64,000 bases of DNA from NCBI GenBank assembly GCA_021186555.1, contig JAJKFL010000012.1:992001-1056000 (forward strand), given 5' to 3'. This DNA comes from Reticulitermes speratus. Its lineage: Eukaryota > Arthropoda > Insecta > Blattodea > Rhinotermitidae. A program made the translations under genes and the position numbers. How positions within the stretch are numbered: the stretch's first letter is position 1; every line of letters begins with the position of its first letter. Positions 46,322-59,100 of the stretch are shown here, piece after piece. Under the pieces are notes generated by a model. The model saw nothing but the letters and a program-made list of their open reading frames with translations. It did no database searches and was not told the origin of the DNA.

Positions 46322-47312
46322 ACCGATACAGTCCATTTGACAATACACTGAGCTAACGTGACTTTGTCTTGTGAGTGCTAGTTAATAACATTACTTTCTG
46401 TTGCACTGTATCTGGCTACAGCTGTGCACAGTTAATAGCATTACTTTCTGTTGCACTGTATCTGGTTACAGCTGTGCACAAATTGGACTTTAGCTTCTTA
46501 CTAACAGAACATCTAACAAATGCTACACAGTGCAGAGTGACAGACGCAGTAATATGAACTTACGTTGTCGACAGTAGGCCTACCTATATTTTATCTGCAA
46601 GGTTAGCGCAGGGATAGGGGAACCACCCCAAAGCTGTCAAGGACAAATATGTTCTCGTCAGGCTGGGACAGTAGCGCTATCATGCGCCGTCGAAGCAACA
46701 CTTGGAAGATCGCCGATTCCACAATACTGAGAAAGTGGAAATGTGTATTCGTAAATGGCTGCGCAGAGAAGGTCCGATTTCTACGGCGACGGAGTCTTTA
46801 AACTCGTGCCAAGATGGGACAAATGCATTGATGTGGTCGTGGATTAAACTGGCAAGTAATGATACTGCAATGACACGAATGCAGTGCGTGTGACGTTGCA
46901 ATGACTTGTCATTTAGTTTTTATGACAGAGGGAACTTTACTTCTCGAACAGCCTTCGTGGAATCAGAAGCACTTGGACTGTGGTTCAGTCGAACAGAACA
47001 CAATGCCCAGGCTACTGCATCTGCTGCTCACTCAGTTGTGTCGGTTCCCAGCCACTGGACCGGAACCACGTGCCTTTACGTGACCCGATCGCCAGCACAC
47101 GTATGGAGACTGTACACAGCTGAGTCCGTCTTGGTCTACTTAGAGCAACTGATGGTAGCTCAGACTACACAGAGTTGTAACGAGGTGACTGAGCACAATA
47201 AACTGGTAAGGTCTGAGCTGAGTGACTGAGGACAACACGTATAACCTTGGCATAGCTAGAATCAGACCCTGAGAAGCTGACAGTCATGTAGATGTTCAAG
47301 AACTCCTCCTCC
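46322..47312. other. Non-coding stretch with a 50-bp two-copy tandem repeat
   Basis: At 46381-46480 a 50-bp unit (GTTAATAGCATTACTTTCTG, TTGCACTGTATCTGGTTACA, GCTGTGCACA) occurs exactly twice with two differences. The rest of the stretch shows no gene; open frames near 46.7-47.2 kb have no recognisable domain. Confidence 0.6.
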
Positions 47313-47457
47313 CCCCGTCTCTGGTGGAATGGTACTGACAGGGCAAAACCGAAGTACTGGAGAAAAACCTGCCCCAGTGCCACTTTGTCCGCCACAAATC
47401 TCAAATGGACTGACCTGGGACTAAGCCCGGACCTCCGCGGTGAGAGGCCGGCACAAT
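47313..47457 (-). mobile_element. tRNA-derived SINE, worn copy
   Basis: The minus strand retains GGCACTGGGGCAGG, GTACTTCGGTTTTGCCCTG and CATTCCACCAGAGACGGGG, matching the SINE at 34262-34457. The B box region (GGGCTTAGTCCCAGG) is mutated and the A box lost. Confidence 0.65.
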
Positions 47458-47925
47458 ACAGTCCACACATCACGTGACATTTCCTCAATAACCACCTCAA
47501 TATTATACTCCAAATTACATCATGTACGTTTCACAGACGAACCTCACACTTAACGTTTACTTAACAAAGCTGAGTAACGTATATCATGAGTGGAGGCATA
47601 CCTCCACGTATTCTTTCCCTCGGCAGCGCATGGAAATGCACAGTGTGCTTCATTCCCCGACCGCCTTACCCAGTGTGCCACAAGGCAGGTCTGGACACGT
47701 ATCGATAATAAAACCCGGCCGTCCAGCCAGCAGCTTCCTCCGGCTTTCACCGCAACGTCGGTATTTCTCAGTTGACCGAACGGTCTGCTATTCTCTGTTG
47801 TTACGCCGTCGCGCGTGCCGCCCTATTTGCAGGCTCATTGCGTGAACGTGCCGACACGCATGTGCGTTGGGCTACCGTGTGCCACCAAAATGCATTACCT
47901 ACTTAACTACGCTGTCAGGTGCTCA
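47458..47925. other. Non-coding stretch without recognised features
   Basis: CACCGCAACGTCGGTATTTC at 47749-47768 is a faint match to the hammerhead-like 3' half. A 107-codon open frame at 47522-47845 has no domain I recognise. Confidence 0.4.
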
Positions 47926-47928
47926 ATC

Positions 47929-48730
47929 TACAGGGTGATCACTAAATAACGTGTTTCAGGTAAGGCCTAACATGCAAACAGTCACACCGATGTAACACCA
48001 TCAACATTTCTCAGTCTGCTGTTACTAAAAACCAGACAGTAAAGCTGTCCCTCTCCACGCCATGAAGGCGTATAGTGAGAGTCGAGATATAGCTCCACTC
48101 ATTCTTAATCTCGGCACTACAGCGCTTGAAGCCCGCGAAAAGAACCAACAGTATCCACTGGAGGCTGAGTGTGCCCCAGAGCTGGTCTGGCCGTTTTAGA
48201 AGGAGGAAATTTTAATGGAATCCGTCGCGTTGTGCGATAAGACATCACTAATGACATGTACAGGGCATACACAAAAGAATGGTGCGGTTTCAAAAACTGT
48301 GACTGGCGACTCATTTTTGGACATGTTGGAAAGCTGGTTGTTACCCCAACTGAATACCAATTATGACGATTACATTCTACAACTGGACGGAGCTCCCCCC
48401 CCCCATTTTCACAGGAATGTACGAGTGCTTCTCAATCGTGTTCTTCCACAGCGCTGGATCGGACTTGCTGCTGCAAATGGAGACAAGAACCTTCTCTCTT
48501 GGCCACCCCGTTCGCCAGATCTTACACCGTGTGATTTCTTTCTTTGGGGGTTCGTTAAAGACAGCGTTTATGTACCACCATTGCCCACGTCCATCCATGA
48601 AATTCGTGATCGGATAACGCATGCACTGCAGGCCATTACAGCGGACATGCTTATCACCGGGTCTGGGATGATTTGATTACCGTGTGGTATGTGGGGTGTA
48701 GTGTGACCCAGGGTGCAACATCATTTGAAG
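47929..48730 (+). mobile_element. Tc1/mariner-type DNA transposon remnant
   Basis: TACAGGGTGATCACTAAATA at 47929-47948 looks like a terminal sequence, and a C-terminal transposase fragment follows at 48215-48730. The N-terminal half of the transposase, with its helix-turn-helix and first catalytic aspartate, is not recognisable between them. A matching right terminus was not identified. The element is non-functional. Confidence 0.6.
48215..48676 (+). pseudogene. Tc1/mariner-superfamily transposase, C-terminal fragment
   Basis: The 153-residue frame carries the second half of a DDE/D transposase. TVTGDSFLDMLESWLLPQL leads into LQLDGAPPPHFHRNVRVLL (second catalytic aspartate in LDG), then PQRWIGLAA and PPRSPDLTPCDFFLWGFVKD (third catalytic aspartate in PCD). 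Roughly 48 residues separate these aspartates, more than in classic mariner or Tc1 and partly due to an RWIG...SW insertion typical of this insect subgroup. The frame stops after ITADMLITGSGMI. The usual RVWDDLDYR-like ending continues in another frame at 48655-48730, so at least one frameshift is present. There is no N-terminus, so the apparent start at 48215 has no meaning. Confidence 0.85.
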
Positions 48731-48959
48731 GATTGTAATTACCAAATAGAGAAGATTGGACAGTTGCCGCACGCTGACGGTGTATGTTTTGTGCCCTGTA
48801 AGTGTGAGATAATACATTTGTTATTCACTTTTGATATCGCACCATTCTTTTGTGTATGCCATGTATATTACAAAAACACAACAAACTTTTATATAATTAT
48901 CATCAATAAATGCTACATGTTTCGGCCCTTCGTGTAACATTTATATATGCCAATATTAA
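48731..48959. other. Short AT-rich stretch
   Basis: No feature is recognised. It may include the remaining 3' part of the transposon. Confidence 0.35.
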
Positions 48960-48961
48960 GA

Positions 48962-49050
48962 AAAGGAAATATTTTGCCTCTGCCGGGAATCAACACTGGA
49001 TCCTTCCTCCCGTCGCCTGGTCACTATACCGACTGAGTCATCACGGTTCT
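48962..49050 (-). mobile_element. tRNA-like SINE head fragment (minus strand)
   Basis: On the minus strand CCGTGATGACTCAGTCGGTA then TAGTGACCAGGCGACGGGAG resembles an A box half, and GTGTTGATTCCCGGC a worn B box. No SINE body of a known family follows, and the fold is too poor for a functional tRNA gene. Confidence 0.45.
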
Positions 49051-49234
49051 TAGTCACCGTTATTATAAGTGGTACATTGGTAGTAGTTACGAATAGGGGC
49101 ACAAGAACGCATCAAGTAAGTGGCAGATATATTACGCTCTAGTCGGTAGTGCAGTCTCTGCCCTTGCTGACAACAGTTCGCAGCGTACCTACAGATAGCA
49201 GCACCGCTGAGTGAATTGACACCTTCAGTACCTT

Positions 49235-49715
49235 GGCAAAGGGATGTTATTTATGTGACAACCATCGGTTTCCACTTCCTGCCGGCTCACTTCTCGTATT
49301 CAGATAGCCCACTCAGCTATCCTACCGCCCACACGTGTAGCAAAATACACGTGGGAAGTGACAACCGGCAGGTAAAGCAATCAGACTACAGGCCTGGACA
49401 GACCTTTAGGGTTCCAGTAGGTTGAGGCTCACAGATTTTAGACAATCGGCATGTGAAGGTGGTAAGGTTGTCAGCCCTACACGCCGGCCGCCTTTACCCC
49501 CAGGAAATACTCCTGGTACTCATTTATGTTAGAGGCTGATCGACCCCAGGACCATAGTGTGGCCAGAAGGATTATGACAATGAAAAAGTCCAGTGACGCC
49601 ATCGGGAATCGAACCCGCGACCTTCCGGCTTGTAGCGCAGTGCCTCAACCAACTGCGCCACCGCGTGGCCCGACAACCGACAGTTGTCATATAAAATAAT
49701 GATAGTATATAACGT
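49235..49715. mobile_element. Small inverted-repeat element split by a SINE
   Basis: GTTATTTATGTGACAACCAT then CGGTTTCCACTTCCTGCCGG at 49246-49285 is the inverse of GGGAAGTGACAACCGGCAG (49353-49371) continuing at 49684 with TTGTCATATAAAATAATGAT. With the SINE removed, the element is about 180 bp with arms of roughly 40 bp. A related fragment lies at 43961-44012. Confidence 0.55.
49372..49671 (-). mobile_element. tRNA-derived SINE with target duplication (300 bp)
   Basis: On the minus strand the head is GGCCACGCGGTGGCGCAGTT (A box) and GCGGGTTCGATTCCCGATGG (B box). The body follows with GATCAGCCTCTAACATAAAT, GGGGGTAAAGGCGGCCGGCG and GGGCTGACAACCTTACCACC, and the 3' end is GGAACCCTAAAGGTCTGTCC. 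It is flanked by GACAACCGGCAG (49360-49371) and GACAACCGACAG (49672-49683), a 12-bp target duplication with one difference. The 3' part recurs at the right end of the window. Confidence 0.88.
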
Positions 49716-49772
49716 GATAGAGCTGTCATCCCAGAACGTTCCAAGCTATTCAGGTTAGATCTTTTCTGATGA

Positions 49773-50178
<406 letters not shown>

Positions 50179-50539
50179 GTTGTCTTATCTGCAGCTGTTC
50201 GCAACTGCAACAGTTTGTATACCAGTCGAGATGTGTGCAGTACGTCTCGGTGGAGGTGGGCCCTGACAGGGGGACTTATGAAGGGCGTCATTAAGTGAGG
50301 TCATTACGTCATAACAATCAATGACAGTCATTACAGTGTTACATGTAGCGCACTACTGCACTGCAGTATCATTCCTTTCAACACAACCCCCAAGCAAAAT
50401 GAGGCATTTGTCCCATACTGGTAGAACTTTAAAAATTCCGTCACGATAAAAACACGGTTCTTGCATTAGCAACCATTCACGAATGACAATTTCCACTTTC
50501 TCATTACTGTGTAGTAACTAACTACACGGAGCAGAGTCA
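50179..50539. other. Non-coding stretch without recognised features
   Basis: No gene, RNA gene or element end was recognised here. Confidence 0.4.
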
Positions 50540-51080
50540 TTATTGAGAAGCTAACAGGTCATCAGCTATTCAAGAAATTCGCCCACGTTTTATGAACCCG
50601 AAGGTTCATTACCGCACTCACAACAGCCCGCCACCTGTCCCTATCCTGAGCCATATCAATCCAGTCCATGCCCCCCATCCCACTTCTTGAAGATCCATTT
50701 TAATATTATCCTCCCATCTATGCCTGTGTTTTCCAAGTGGTCTCCTTCCTTCAGGTCTCTCCCACCAAAATCCTGTATGCACCTCTCCTCTCACCCATAC
50801 GTGCTACATGTCCCGCCCAACCTCATTTTTCTTGATTTGATCACCCGAATAATATTTGGTGATGAGTACAGATCATTAAGTTCCTCGTTATGTAGTCTTC
50901 TCCACTCCCATGTTACCCGTCCCTCTTAGGCCCAAATATCCCCCTCAGCGTATGTTCCTCCCTCAGTGTGACAGACCAAGTTTCACACCCATACAAACAA
51001 CAGGCAAATTACAGTTCTGTATATCTTAATACTGTGCAGTAAGCGACCTCGAATTCCGACTCGTCTGTTTTTCAAGAACA
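50540..51080 (-). mobile_element. Non-LTR retrotransposon 3'-end fragment, best copy
   Basis: On the minus strand pieces of the C-terminal coding end can be read in order. They are an IKIYRTVI-like segment, a CETWSLTLREE-type motif region, GIFGPKR, WAGHVARMGE and then [11 protein letters not shown]-like, [15 protein letters not shown] and NLRVP. The 3' untranslated sequence follows (plus strand GAAGCTAACAGGTCATCAGC). This pattern is the familiar end of the reverse-transcriptase ORF of an abundant insect LINE group; I cannot settle the clade. Several frame breaks are present and the 5' part with the polymerase core is missing. Confidence 0.8.
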
Positions 51081-51084
51081 GTCT

Positions 51085-51688
51085 CTGCCCTACTGCTGTG
51101 TTCACAGCCGACCAATGCCGTCGACATCGCAGATGTCCGAGCATTTGCAAACTCCCTGCGCCGTTTTCTGAGGTGCTACACTGTCACTACGTCACCATGC
51201 AAGTCTACCAACTGGCGATGAATTTGGATGGAAGAAACGCATGTCGCCCACAAACACCGGCACTACGAACGTATCGCAGGACCAACTGTCCGATATCGTT
51301 GCCACTGCACACAGCACCTCACCAGCTGACCCTTGCAATCTTGCATGTACTCCTACTACCATAAAATAACGTACGCGATTAATACAAATCTTACAGGCTA
51401 GGGAACCATACTTATTGAATGACGATGCCTCGCAAGTCAGTGTACGGCCCTCTAAACAACGGCTGCCCACATTTTATAACGTGGAGCTGTATAAAGTTTA
51501 TAGCCGACCCTGGCCTGTCCCAGATCACGAATTCCAAACGATTTCTACAAGTCACACAATGTGGAGCGATCTGCCTGAGTGCGCCCAGCGTGACTGCTGC
51601 TGAGTTCTGCTGCAGTCCTACAGCACACTGGGTGCCTGAGACTGGCGGCCACTTGGCTCTTTGAAATACTATCAAGATAACACAAACT
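51085..51688. other. Non-coding stretch without recognised features
   Basis: Short open frames of 60-100 codons on both strands have no recognisable domain. Nothing shared with other parts of the window was noticed. Confidence 0.4.
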
Positions 51689-54605
51689 ATATAAAGACTC
51701 AGTCCGTACCGCGCAGTAAACACACTCCGTCTCAGTTATACAAACCAGTCAGTTAATGTTGTACAGTGAAATAATCGCTATTTGTTCTGAGATCCACACA
51801 AAACACATAAATACAGTCCGTACCGCGCAGTAAACACACTCCGTCTCAGTTATACAAACCAGTCAGTTAATGTTGTACAGTGAAATAATCGCTGTTTGTT
51901 CTGAGATCCACACAAAACACATAAATACAGTCCGTACCGCGCAGTAAACACACTCCGTCTCAGTTATACAAACCAGTCAGTTAATGTTGTACAGTGAAAT
52001 AATCGCTGTTTGTTCTCAGATCCACACAAAACACATACAGTCCGTACCGCGCAGTAAACACACTCCGTCTCAGTTATACAAACCAGTCAGTTAATGTTGT
52101 ACAGTGAAATAATCGCTGTTTGTTCTCAGATCCACACAAAACACATAAATACAGTCCGTACCGCACAGTAAACACACTCCGTCTCAGTTATACAAACCAG
52201 TCAGTTAATGTTGTACAGTGAAATAATCGCTGTTTGTTCTGAGATCCACACAAAACACATAAATACAGTCCGTACCGCGCAGTAAACACACTCCGTCTCA
52301 GTTATACAAACCAGTCAGTTAATGTTGTACAGTGAAATAATCGCTGTTTGTTCTGAGATCCACACAAAACACATACAGTCCGTACCGCGCAGTAAACACA
52401 CTCCGTTTCAGTTATACAAACCAGTCAGTTAATGTTGTACAGTGAAATAATCGCTGTTTGTTCTCAGATCCACACAAAACACATAAATACAGTCCGTACC
52501 GCGCAGTAAACACACTCCGTCTCAGTTATACAAACCAGTCAGTTAATGTTGTACAGTGAAATAATCGCTGTTTGTTCTGAGATCCCACAAAACACATACA
52601 GTCCGTACCGCGCAGTAAACACACTCCGTTTCAGTTATACAAACCAGTCAGTTAATGTTGTACAGTGAAATAATCGCTTTTTGTTCTCAGATCCACACAA
52701 AACACATAAATACAGTCCGTACCGCGCAGTAAACACACTCCGTTTCAGTTATACAAACCAGTCAGTTAATGTTGTACAGTGAAATAATCGCTGTTTGTTC
52801 TCAGATCCACACAAAACACATAAATACAGTCCGTACCGCGCAGTAAACACACTCCGTCTCAGTTATACAAACCAGTCAGTTAATGTTGTACAGTGAAATA
52901 ATCGCTGTTTGTTCTGAGATCCACACAAAACACATAAATACAGTCCGTACCGCGCAGTAAACACACTCCGTCTCAGTTATACAAACCAGTCAGTTAATGT
53001 TGTACAGTGAAATAATCGCTGTTTGTTCTCAGATCCACACAAAACACATAAATACAGTCCGTACCGCGCAGTAAACACACTCCGTCTCAGTTATACAAAC
53101 CAGTCAGTTAATGTTGTACAGTGAAATAATCGCTGTTTGTTCTGAGATCCACACAAAACACATAAATACAGTCCTTACCGCGCAGTAAACACACTCCGTC
53201 TCAGTTATACAAACCAGTCAGTTAATGCTGTACAGTGAAATAATCGCTGTTTGTTCTGAGATCCACACAAAACACATAAATACAGTCCGTACCGCGCAGT
53301 AAACACACTCCGTCTCAGTTATACAAACCAGTCAGTTAATGTTGTACAGTGAAATAATCGCTGTTTGTTCTGAGATCCACACAATACACATAAATACAGT
53401 CCGTACCGCGCAGTAAACACACTCCGTCTCAGTTATACAAACCAGTCAGTTAATGTTGTACAGTGAAATAATCGCTGTTTGTTCTCAGATCCACACAAAA
53501 CACATAAATACAGTCCGTACCGCGCAGTAAACACACTCCGTCTCAGTTATACAAACCAGTCAGTTAATGTTGTACAGTGAAATAATCGCTGTTTGTTCTC
53601 AGATCCACACAAAACACATAAATACAGTCCGTACCGCGCAGTAAACACACTCCGTCTCAGTTATACAAACCAGTCAGTTAATGTTACAGTGAAATAATCG
53701 CTGTTTGTTCTGAGATCCACACAAAACACATAAATACAGTCCGTACCGCGCAGTAAACACACTCCGTCTCAGTTATACAAACCAGTCAGTTAATGTTGTA
53801 CAGTGAAATAATCGCTGTTTGTTCTAGATCACACAAAAACACATAAATACAGCCGTACCGCGCAGTAAACACACTCCGTCTCAGTTATACAAACCAGTCA
53901 GTTAATGTGTACGTGAAATAATCGCTGTTTGTTCTCAGATCCACACAAAACACATAAATACAGCCGTACCGCGCAGTAAACACACTCCGTCTCAGTTATA
54001 CAAACCAGTCAGTTAATGTTGTACAGTGAAATAATCGCTGTTTGTTCTGAGATCCACACAAAACACATAAATACAGTCCGTACCGCGCAGTAAACACACT
54101 CCGTCTCAGTTATACAAACCAGTCAGTTAATGTTGTACAGTGAAATAATCGCTGTTTGTTCTGAGATCCACACAAAACACATAAATACAGTCCGTACCGC
54201 GCAGTAAACACATTCCGTCTCAGTTATACAAACCAGTCAGTTAATGCTGTACAGTGAAATAATCGCTGTTTGTTCTGAGATCCACACAAAACACATAAAT
54301 ACAGTCCGTACCGCGCAGTAAAGACACTCCGTCTCAGTTACACAAACCAGTCAGTTAATGCTGTACAGTGAAATAATCGTGTTTGTTCTGAGATCCACAC
54401 AAAACACATAAATACAGTCCGTACCGCGCAGTAAACACACTCCGTCTCAGTTATACAAACCAGTCAGTTAATGCTGTACAGTGAAATAATCGCTGTTTGT
54501 TCTAGATCCACACAAAACACATAAATACACTGTTTGGGCAGAAAGTAGAATTGCTGAATGTTAAACATGGTGGTACATATAGTAACCACTGGCTTTAGAG
54601 GGCTA
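51689..54605 (+). mobile_element. Satellite-bearing transposon, copy E, about 25 internal 114-bp copies
   Basis: The left leader CTATATAAAGACTCAGTCCG is followed by about 25 units (51703-54528) and the right terminus CACTGTTTGGGCAGAAAGTA, GAATGTTAAACATGGTGGTA, AACCACTGGCTTTAGAGGGC. Variants TTCTCAGATCC against TTCTGAGATCC and a 4-bp-shorter ACACATACAGTCC form recur at intervals, suggesting multi-unit amplification. Units around 53820-53960 carry several single-base deletions. No coding is present. Confidence 0.87.
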
Positions 54606-55404
54606 ACGAAGCTTTCAAAATACACAGGCCGTACAGTGTTGAAGGCGAGAATAGTGAATGAATTGGAAGGGATGTGCGAGGAAGCGGCCGTGGCCTACTA
54701 TGAGGTACCGTTGTTGTACAAGCAAAAACCACAGGGCAGTTGAAGACGGAGCCTCCCCAGTATGAAGCAAAGATTCTGTCCCTTGAAGGCGCACCCACTC
54801 GCTCAGTCACTCAATCACACGAGCGCAATATTCTGTCTGCATGTTTGATGCTCACCTTTTCATACACGCCGGTACGGTGTGACAGTGGGCTGCGTTATCG
54901 ACGTTTCAGGGAAAACGTGCTGCCGAAATGAGTAGGATTAATAAGTGGGGCACGCCCGCTAATATAGCCTAAATACTTAGTGACTCTATTCACATGAATA
55001 CTGAAGTTGAGTCGGCATGTTTCTCCGAAACGTCGGCAATAAAGTCCACTTGTGTGATATCCCCACAGTCACACGAACACGTAGGACCCATCTTGCTTCG
55101 AGACAAAAGAGCTATTGTCAGTTTCCGTCCGATGATTAACAAAGTCGTGACCCACTTCAAGGCGTCAGGTCAGCGAACTGCAGTAATAGGCATTATGTAA
55201 AGCGTGTCAGGTATCCCACAGCGAGGGCCAGTCGCAGGTACTGGGTGCTTAGCTCAGCGGTTCGGGACAGGACAACTGCGAAATGCATTCAAATTGCAGT
55301 CTGCTAGATAGTTACGGACGTTTCGAAAGAACGCGCCAGAAGTATGATTTCTGTGTGCTTTTCCCAACCTATCGTCACTATTCCCGGAATACAGGCAGGA
55401 CATT
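54606..55404. other. Non-coding stretch with a SINE-like fragment and hammerhead-like motifs
   Basis: GAGGAAGCGGCCGTGGCCTA with TATGAGGTACCG at 54676-54710 matches the fragment at 4.7 kb. Hammerhead-like 3' halves lie at 54897-54910 (minus) and 55313-55326 (minus). A fuller motif is at 55001-55037 (plus, separate entry). No gene is recognisable. Confidence 0.5.
55001..55037 (+). ncRNA. Hammerhead-like relic
   Basis: CTGAAGT (55001-55007, A9 replaced by T), then GAG pairing with CTC as a short stem II, then GAAAC (55027-55031) and GTCGGCA. Two core deviations make activity unlikely. A worn partner in the opposite orientation lies at 54897-54910, so the fold-back plan repeats. Confidence 0.4.
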
Positions 55405-56065
55405 CCAGTACACTTTGCCACCCTGGACATTCCAGTACACATTGCCACCCCTGGAAATTTCAGTACACATTGCCACACCTGGGAAAATTCCAGTAAACAT
55501 TGCCACCCCTGAAAATTCCAGTACACATTGTCACCCTGACATTCCAGTAAACATTGCCACCCCTGAACCATTTGTCCCATCAGTACACATTGCCACCCCT
55601 GGACATTCCGTACACATTGCCACCCCTGGACATTCCCGTAAACATTGCCACCCCTGGACATTCCAGTAAACATTGCCACCCCTGGACATTCCAGACACAA
55701 CTGCAGCCCTGGACATTCCAGTAAACATTGCCACCCCTGAACATTCCAGTAACATCGCAGCCCTGGACATTCCAGCAAACATTGCCACCCCTGGACATTC
55801 CAGTAAACATTACCACCCCTGAACATTCCAGTACACATTGTCAGCCCTGGGCATTCCAGTACACAGTGCCACCCCTGGACATATTCCAGTACACATTGCC
55901 ACCACTGAACATTCCAGTACACATTGCCACCCAACTGAACACATTCCATGACACAACAATTGCCACCCCTGGACATTCCAGTACACATTGCCCCCCTGGA
56001 CATTCCAGTACACATTGCCACCCCTGAACATTCCAGTACACATTGCCACCCCTGGACATTCCCGA
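55405..56065. repeat. 28-bp degenerate tandem repeat array, about 23 copies
   Basis: The unit is ATTCCAGTACACATTGCCAC then CCCTGGAC. Copies vary widely (GTAAACATTG, CCTGAACATTC, CAGCCCTGG) and in length, much more than in other arrays here, so this array looks older or has been copied with many errors. Open frames on both strands are by-products. Confidence 0.9.
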
Positions 56066-56139
56066 ATATTCATGAAAGTCACAACCCTTTGTCACCAAGG
56101 TCAATATTACGCAATAAGCATGTGCACCTGTCCGCTGTC

Positions 56140-59100
56140 CTCAGCCACATTACAATACGCCACAGTGTGTTGTGTCAGAGCAGCAGCCACCACATTACAA
56201 TACGCCACAGTGTGTTGTGTCAGAGCAGCAGCCACCACATGAATGGTTGCTTGTCAGAGCAGCAGCCACACATACAGGTGTTGTGTCAGAGCAGCAGCCA
56301 CCACATTCGTTCAAGACGCCACAGTGTGTTGTGTCAGAGCAGCAGCCACCACATTACAATACGCCACAGTGTGCTGTGTCAGAGCAGCAGCACAACCACA
56401 GTGTGCTGTGTCAGAGCAGCAGCCACCACAGTGTGTGTGTCAGAACAGCAGCCACCACACTTTCAGACACAGCCACACAGTGTGTTGTGTCAGAGCAGCA
56501 GCCACCACATTTCAACAGCCCACAGTGTGTGTGTCAGAGCAGCAGCCACCACAGTTACTATAACGCCCCACAGTGTGTCTGTGTCAGAGCAGCAGCCACC
56601 ACATTACAATACGCCACAGTGTGTTGTGTCAGAGCAGCAGCCACCACAGTGTGCTGTGTCAGAGCAGCAGCCACCACATTACAATACGCCACAGTGTGCT
56701 GTGTCAGAGCAGCAGCCACCACATTACAATACGCCACAGTGTGCTGTCAGAGCAGCAGCCACCACATTACAATACGCCACAGTGTGTTGTGTCAGAGCAG
56801 CAGCCACCACATTACAATACGCCACAGTGTGCTGTGTCAGAGCAGCAGCCACCACATTACAATACGCCACAGTGTGTTGTGTCAGAGCAGCAACCACCAC
56901 AGTGTGCTGTGTCAGAGCAGCAGCCCCCACATTACAATACGCCACAGTGTGCTGTGTCAGAGCAGCAGCCACCACATTACAATACGCCACAGTGTGCTGT
57001 GTCAGAGCAGCAGCCACCACATTACAATTACGCCACAGTGTGTTGTGTCAGAGCAGCAGCCACCACAGTGTGCTGTGTCAGAGCAGCAGCCACCACATTA
57101 CAATACGCCACAGTGTGCTGTCAGAGCAGCAGCCACCACATTACAATACGCCACAGTGTGTTGTGTCAGAGCAGCAGCCACCACATTACAATACGCCACA
57201 GTGTGTTGTGTCAGAGCAGCAGCCACCACATTACAATACGCCACAGTGTGTTGTGTCAGAGCAGCAGCCACCACATTACAATACGCCACAGTGTGCTGTG
57301 TCAGAGCAGCAGCCACCACATTACAATACGCCACAGTGTGTTGTGTCAGAGCAGCAGCCACCACAGTATGCTGTGTCAGAGCAGCAGCCACCACATTACA
57401 ATACGCCACAGTGTGCTGTGTCAGAGCAGCAGCCACCACATTACAATACGCCACAGTGTGCTGTCATAGCAGCAGCCACCACATTACAATACGCCACAGT
57501 GTGCTGTGTCAGAGCAGCAGCCACCACATTACAATACGCCACAGTGTGTTGTGTCAGAGCAGCAGCCACCACAGTGTGCTGTGTCAGAGCAGCAGCCACC
57601 ACATTACAATACGCCACAGTGTGCTGTGTCAGAGCAGCAGCCACCACATTACAATATGCCACAGTGTGCTGTGTCAGAGCAGCAGCCACCACATTACAAT
57701 ACGCCACAGTGTGTTGTGTCAGAGCAGCAGCCACCACAGTGTGCTGTGTCAGAGCAGCAGCCACCACATTACAATACGCCACAGTGTGCTGTGTCAGAGC
57801 AGCAGCCACCACATTACAATATGCCACAGTGTGCTGTGTCAGAGCAGCAGCCACCACAGTGTGCTGTGTCAGAGCAGCAGCCACCACATTACAATACGCC
57901 ACAGTTTGCTGTGTCAGAGCAGCAGCCACCACATTACAATACGCCACAGTGTGTTGTGTCAGAGCAGCAGCCACCACATTACAATACGCCACAGTGTGCT
58001 GTGTCAGAGCAGCAGCCACCACATTACAATACGCCACAGTGTGCTGTGTCAGAGCAGCAGCCACCATATTACAATACGCCACAGTGTGCTGTGTCAGAGC
58101 AGCAGCCACCACATTACAATACGCCACAGTGTGCTGTGTCAGAGCAGCAGCCACCATATTACAATACGCCACAGTGTGCTGTGTCAGAGCAGCAGCCACC
58201 ACATTACAATACGGCACAGTGTGCTGTGTCAGAGCAGCAGCCACCACAGTGTGCTGTGTCAGAGCAGCAGCCACCACAGTGTGCTGTGTCAGAGCAGCAG
58301 CCACCACATTACAATACGCCACAGTGTGCTGTGTCAGAGCAGCAGCCACCACAGTGTGCTGTGTCAGAGCAGCAGCCACCACAGTGTGCTGTGTCAGAGC
58401 AGCAGCCACCACATTACAATACGCCACAGTGTGCTGTGTCAGAGCAGCAGCCACCACATTACAATACGCCACAGTGTGCTGTGTCAGAGCAGCAGCCACC
58501 ACATTACAATACGCCACAGTGTGTTGTGTCAGAGCAGCAGCCACCACATTTAAATACGCCACAGTGTGTTGTGTCAGAGCAGCAGCCACCACATTACAAT
58601 ACGCCACAGTGTGCTGTGTCAGAGCAGCAGCCACCACATTACAATACGCCACAGTGTGTTGTGTCAGAGCAGCAGCCACCACAGTGTGCTGTGTCAGAGC
58701 AGCAGCCACCACATTACAATACGCCACAGTGTGCTGTGTCAGAGCAGCAGCCACCACATTACAATACGCCACAGTGTGCTGTGTCAGAGCAGCAGCCACC
58801 ACACTACAATACGCCACACTGTGCTGTGTCAGAGCAGCAGCCACCACACTACAATACGCCACAGTGTGTTGTGTCAGAGCAGCAGCCACCACATTACAAT
58901 ACGACACAGTGTGCTGTGTCAGAGCAGCAGCCCACCACATTACAATACGCCACAGTGTGCTGTGTCAGAGCAGCAGCCACCACATTACAATACGCCACAG
59001 TGTGCTGTCAGAGCAGCAGCCACCACACTACAATACGCCACAGTGTGCTGTCAGAGCAGCAGCCACCACATTACAATATGCCACAGTATGCTGTGTCAGA

